From contig JAQBZT010000105.1 in the NCBI GenBank assembly GCA_027622355.1, positions 1-8,941 on the forward strand: a DNA stretch of 8,941 nucleotides. Reading direction: 5' to 3'. The translations under genes were made by a program, and so were the position numbers. Position 1 is the first letter of the stretch; the number at the start of each line of letters is the position of its first letter. This document shows positions 5,611-8,941 of the stretch, piece after piece. The notes under the pieces are model-generated. The model was not told the origin of the DNA. It did not search any database and saw only the letters and a list, made by a program, of their open reading frames with translations. This DNA is from a bacterium (GTDB lineage Bacteria > UBA8248).

Positions 5611-8600
5611 TCAGGGAGCGGGTGTTTTCCGGCGCGCTTCCGCTTTCGCCTCGAACGTCGCCGGATCGACGATGACGCCGTAGTCGCGCCGGGCGCTCTC
5701 CACCGAAACCACCCCGTCGCGAACGTCGTCGGCGACGAGCCCCATGGGCCGCTCCAGGGGGTCGCCGAAGCCCCCGCCGCCGGGGCCCTCGATGCGGAGC
5801 CTTCCGGGGGGGAGCTTCGTGTTCGCGTACTGGGGCAGCTCTCGCTCGGGGCCGCCGTCCTCCGACCACAGGACGCGCGAGATGCTGCCCGCCCCGCCGC
5901 CGAGGAGGCCGAAGGAGGTCACCGTCCGGGCCGATTCGCTCCGGGTGGAGTAGGTGCCGGGCGCGAGAATCTCGGCTTCGTAGTGCACCCCGGCGCCGCC
6001 CCGCCACCTGCCGGGGCCGCCGCCGTCGGTGCGGAACTCGTGGCGGAGGAAGCGGACGGGGTAGACCTGTTCGTATTGCTCGAGGTTGGGCAGCGTCAGG
6101 GCGCCGAGGGTGCCGAGAAGGCCGATCTGATCGAAGCCGTCCCTTCCCTGGACCGCCCCCGCCGCCGAGCTCGCCCCCCAGTGGTAGAGGACGAAGAACT
6201 CGCCGCGCCCGTCGAAGCCCGCCGTCACCGGATAGGTGGGCTTGCCCCAGGCGGCGGAGACCCGCTCGGGTGTGGTCTGCTCCAGCGCCCGCCAGACGCA
6301 CTGGATGATCTCGTGCGCCGGGAAGACGGTGCAGAGGGTGACCGGGGCGGGGAAGGTGGGGTTCACCACCGTCCCCTCGGGCGCGATGATCTTAACCGCC
6401 CGGTAGGTTCCCTCATTGTGGGGGATGGTCGGATCCACGAGGGAGGAGAGGCCGATGTAGAGCGCCGAGCAGGTGTTCGCGATCGGGCTGTTCTTGTAGC
6501 CCTTGATCTGCGGCGCGGTGCCGGTGAAGTCCGCCGTGATATCGGTTCCTTTTTTCGTGAGGGTGAGCTTGACGGGAATCTCCGCCGGGCCGAAGCAGTC
6601 GTTGTTCATCACCTCGATCCCGGTGTAGGTGCCGTCCGGGATTTGGGCGATCTCTGCGCGCATGAGCGCCTCGGCGTAATCGAGGATGCCGTCGAAGCCT
6701 TTATGGAGCCGCGCCACCCCCAACTCGCGGGCGATCCCGGCGAGGCGGGCGGCCCCGATGCGGGTGCTGCCGATCATGGCCGAGAAATCGTGGGCGATGA
6801 CCTCGGGCGCGCGCGTGTTGGCGAGGATCAGGCGGATGATGTCCTCGCGCGGGGCGCCCCGCTCGTGGATGCGGATCGGGGTGATGCGGAAGCCCTCGTG
6901 GAATATCTCAGTGGCCTCGGAGTTGTAGGTGCCGATGACGCCGCCGCCCACATCCACCTGGTGGGCCCGGTTGCAGACGAAGCCGCAGAGCTTTTCCTCG
7001 GCGAAGACGGGAGCGATGACCGTCCAGTCGGGCAGGTGGTTGCCGCCCCCGATGTAGGGGTCGTTGAGGAGAAAGAGATCGCCCGCCTCGAACGTCCCCG
7101 CAAAGGCCTGGAGGATGCCGCGGACGGCGAAGCCGCCGCTGCCGGTGTGGATGGGCAGGCCGTCGGCCTGGGAGACGAGCCTTCCCTCCGGGTCGGTGAG
7201 GAAGCAGGAGAAATCGTGCGCCTCGCTGAAGATGGTGGAGCGGGCTGTGCGCTGCATGATGATGCCCATCTCGCGCGAGACGACATCGAGGCGCTGTTGA
7301 AGGATGGCGACGCTCACCGGGTCGAGGGTTTCTTCACTCCGGGGCTGTGCGGCCGCGCGCTCCGCCGGAATCTCGATGAGAAAGGCGCCGCCCGGACCGA
7401 GGGTGAGAACATCGCCCGGCTCGAGGAGCACGGTGGTCGTGGGCTCTTCGACGATGGCCGGGCCGGTGATGGTTCCCCCCGCCGGAAGGTCCTTCCCCCG
7501 GTAGATGGAGGCATCCTCCCACGTCCGGGTGGATTCAAAGTAAACGGTACGGCGCGTGTGTGGCGCGGGTGGTGCGCCCTTCTCCGGCGGCTCGAGGAGA
7601 AGGGCGGATTCTTTTTCCTCGGCCCGGATGCGGAAGGAGACGATCTCGACCGGCTCGCTTGCCCGGTGATGGCCGTAGGTCGCCTCGTGCAGGGCGTGAA
7701 AGCGCCGGACGATCGCCTCCGGCGCGCGATCTTCGGGAGATTTGCCTGCCTCGACGGAAAGGTGCCAGGACTGGCCGGGATAGCGCATGTCCATCGCGGG
7801 GGTGAAGGTGAAGCCGGAGGGGTCTCCGCCGGATTCGGCGATCTCGCCGCGCACCTCTTCGCGGAGGGCGTGGAGTTCGCTCTCCATCACCCCGGCGTCC
7901 AGCTCCGAGAGGCGAAGGCGCCTGCTCTTTACCCGGTCGTAGCGCACAGCGTTTCCGATCATCCCGACGGCGCAGGCCGCCGCCGCCTCCCGCGGGACGA
8001 TGACCCGCCGCATCCCGCAGATCCGAGCGACAGCGCATGCCGAGAGGCCGCCCGCCCCGCCCCCCGCGACGAGGGCCATCTTCCGCGGGTCGGCGCCGTG
8101 GCGGGCGCAGATGGTCTGGACCGCGCCCGCCATCTGGCGGTTGGCGAGGCGGATGGCTCCGGCGGCGGCTTCCTCGGCCGCCATTCCGAGGGGCCCCGCT
8201 ACCTGGGCCGCCATCGCCGCTTCGGCGCGCGCGGTGGAGAGGGGAAGCTCGCCTCCGAGCAGTCCGACCGGATCGAGCCTCCCGAGAAGCAGGTGGGCGT
8301 CGGTGACGGTGGGCTGCTCGCCGCCCTTGCCGTAGCTCGCAGGACCCGGCACGGCCCCCGCGCTCTCGGGCCCCACGCGCAGGCCGCCGCCGGCGTCCAC
8401 CCAGGCAATCGTCCCTCCGCCGGTGCCGATGGTCTGGACCTCGACGGCGGGAAGGGCGACGTGGTAGCCGCCCACGGCGGACTGATCGACCATGCCAGGC
8501 TGTCCCCCCCGCAGGAGGGTGACATCGCAGCTTGTCCCGCCCATGTCGAAAAAGACGGCATCGGGTGCGCCGCAGGCCGCGGCGTAGATTCTCCCCGCCG

Positions 8601-8940
8601 CGGCCCCCGCGGCCGGGCCCGAGAGCACGAGGGCGGCGGGCTGGCGCTCGCAATGGGCGCGGGTGGCCATCCCGCCGTTGCTCTGCATGAGGAGAAGGGA
8701 GCCCCGATAGCCGCTCTCCTGAAGGTTCGCCTCGAGCGCGCGGAGGTAGTTCGAGGTGCGCGGGGCGATGAAAGCGCTCACCGCGGCGGTGGAGGATCGC
8801 TCATACTCGCCCATGATGGGGGCGGCCCGCGAGGAGAGGATGAGGGGAATGCCCGGGAGAAGATCGGCCAGGATGGCGGCGGCGTCCTCTTCGTGCGTGC
8901 CGTTCAGGTAGGCGTTGAAGAGGCAAAGGGCGATGGCTTC
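5611..8940 (-). CDS. Fused HyuA-HyuB hydantoinase/5-oxoprolinase family protein (5' end outside window)
   Basis: The frame stays open through the right edge. Residues upstream of ATG 8814 (for example EAIALCLFNAYLNGTHEEDA and PGIPLILSS) are typical HyuA sequence, so 8814 is internal and the start is off the window. Numbering from 8814, HyuA motifs are GEYERSST (2-9), QSNGGM (44-49), LSGPAAG (64-70), the ATPase-like DMGGTSCDV (90-98), QTIGTGGGTIAWVD (127-140) and VPGPASYG (155-162). From about 497 (LDPVSVAILQQRL) the HyuB half begins, with IHTGSGG, NDPYIGGGNHLPDW and RAHQVDVGG, and ends with the GPGGGGFGDP tail. Such enzymes use ATP to open cyclic imides or lactams, or carboxylate ketones. Fusion into one chain is the layout of eukaryotic and some bacterial 5-oxoprolinases, but the substrate cannot be assigned. 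The stop codon is TGA. The DUF411 gene starts 101 bases downstream. Confidence 0.92.
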   Translation of the reverse strand, partial: EAIALCLFNAYLNGTHEEDAAAILADLLPGIPLILSSRAAPIMGEYERSSTAAVSAFIAPRTSNYLRALEANLQESGYRGSLLLMQSNGGMATRAHCERQPAALVLSGPAAGAAAGRIYAAACGAPDAVFFDMGGTSCDVTLLRGGQPGMVDQSAVGGYHVALPAVEVQTIGTGGGTIAWVDAGGGLRVGPESAGAVPGPASYGKGGEQPTVTDAHLLLGRLDPVGLLGGELPLSTARAEAAMAAQVAGPLGMAAEEAAAGAIRLANRQMAGAVQTICARHGADPRKMALVAGGGAGGLSACAVARICGMRRVIVPREAAAACAVGMIGNAVRYDRVKSRRLRLSELDAGVMESELHALREEVRGEIAESGGDPSGFTFTPAMDMRYPGQSWHLSVEAGKSPEDRAPEAIVRRFHALHEATYGHHRASEPVEIVSFRIRAEEKESALLLEPPEKGAPPAPHTRRTVYFESTRTWEDASIYRGKDLPAGGTITGPAIVEEPTTTVLLEPGDVLTLGPGGAFLIEIPAERAAAQPRSEETLDPVSVAILQQRLDVVSREMGIIMQRTARSTIFSEAHDFSCFLTDPEGRLVSQADGLPIHTGSGGFAVRGILQAFAGTFEAGDLFLLNDPYIGGGNHLPDWTVIAPVFAEEKLCGFVCNRAHQVDVGGGVIGTYNSEATEIFHEGFRITPIRIHERGAPREDIIRLILANTRAPEVIAHDFSAMIGSTRIGAARLAGIARELGVARLHKGFDGILDYAEALMRAEIAQIPDGTYTGIEVMNNDCFGPAEIPVKLTLTKKGTDITADFTGTAPQIKGYKNSPIANTCSALYIGLSSLVDPTIPHNEGTYRAVKIIAPEGTVVNPTFPAPVTLCTVFPAHEIIQCVWRALEQTTPERVSAAWGKPTYPVTAGFDGRGEFFVLYHWGASSAAGAVQGRDGFDQIGLLGTLGALTLPNLEQYEQVYPVRFLRHEFRTDGGGPGRWRGGAGVHYEAEILAPGTYSTRSESARTVTSFGLLGGGAGSISRVLWSEDGGPERELPQYANTKLPPGRLRIEGPGGGGFGDPLERPMGLVADDVRDGVVSVESARRDYGVIVDPATFEAKAEARRKTPAP

Positions 8941-8941
8941 T

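Noticed and set aside
7535..8653. A 372-codon minus-strand frame inside the hydantoinase gene
   Set aside because: It is an Arg/Gly/Pro-rich shadow frame of the HyuA half, which carries all the recognised motifs in its own frame.
1..8941. tRNA, rRNA, CRISPR arrays, insertion sequences or integrase genes
   Set aside because: No repeat-spacer pattern, no transposase-like or integrase-like frame and no RNA gene signature was seen. The AT-rich block has no visible terminal repeats, so I did not call it a mobile element.

Overview
The window is high-GC bacterial DNA (most genes look to be roughly two-thirds G+C). Gene content is catabolic: a class III aminotransferase, a hydantoinase/oxoprolinase-type enzyme, an alpha/beta hydrolase, a flavin reductase and the remains of a luciferase-like monooxygenase. 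This mix is common in uncultivated high-GC soil or marine lineages (Tectomicrobia, Rokubacteria or deltaproteobacterial types), but no marker gene here fixes the taxon, so that placement is a weak inference.

Layout. On the + strand, a class III aminotransferase (2-1294, cut by the left edge) is followed by a YhbS-like GNAT acetyltransferase (1336-1821). Everything after that lies on the - strand. Reading from right to left, these are a fused HyuA-HyuB protein (8940-5611, cut by the right edge), a DUF411/CopG-like copper-site protein (5509-5033), an alpha/beta hydrolase (4952-4035), a HEPN/RES-N-terminal plus RES-domain protein (3999-2794), a truncated luciferase-like monooxygenase (2785-2585) and a flavin reductase (2573-1923). 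The flavin reductase and the GNAT gene converge at about 1822-1922.

The most notable observation is in the DUF411 gene. An apparent 108-residue ORF begins at an internal valine codon. The same frame continues 50 codons upstream to a good ATG at 5509 with a ribosome binding site and an N-terminal membrane-targeting segment. The only interruption is one in-frame TGA (5380-5378), which sits where the first cysteine of the family's CxCC metal motif belongs. A hairpin with a G-rich apical loop begins a few bases downstream at a spacing compatible with a bacterial SECIS element. The gene is therefore best read as a candidate selenoprotein of 158 residues with Sec44-Gly-Cys-Cys. TGA also ends this gene and the hydantoinase gene, so general recoding of TGA is unlikely. 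I know of no described DUF411 selenoprotein, but I cannot search.

The second notable region is an AT-richer block (about 2790-4020) holding the RES-domain gene, with no partner antitoxin visible. It sits directly against the start codon of the monooxygenase remnant and looks like a horizontally acquired toxin or defence gene dropped into a host operon. The remnant retains only the N-terminal ~60 residues and ends 11 bases before the flavin reductase, so the flavin reductase has lost its likely partner at this locus.
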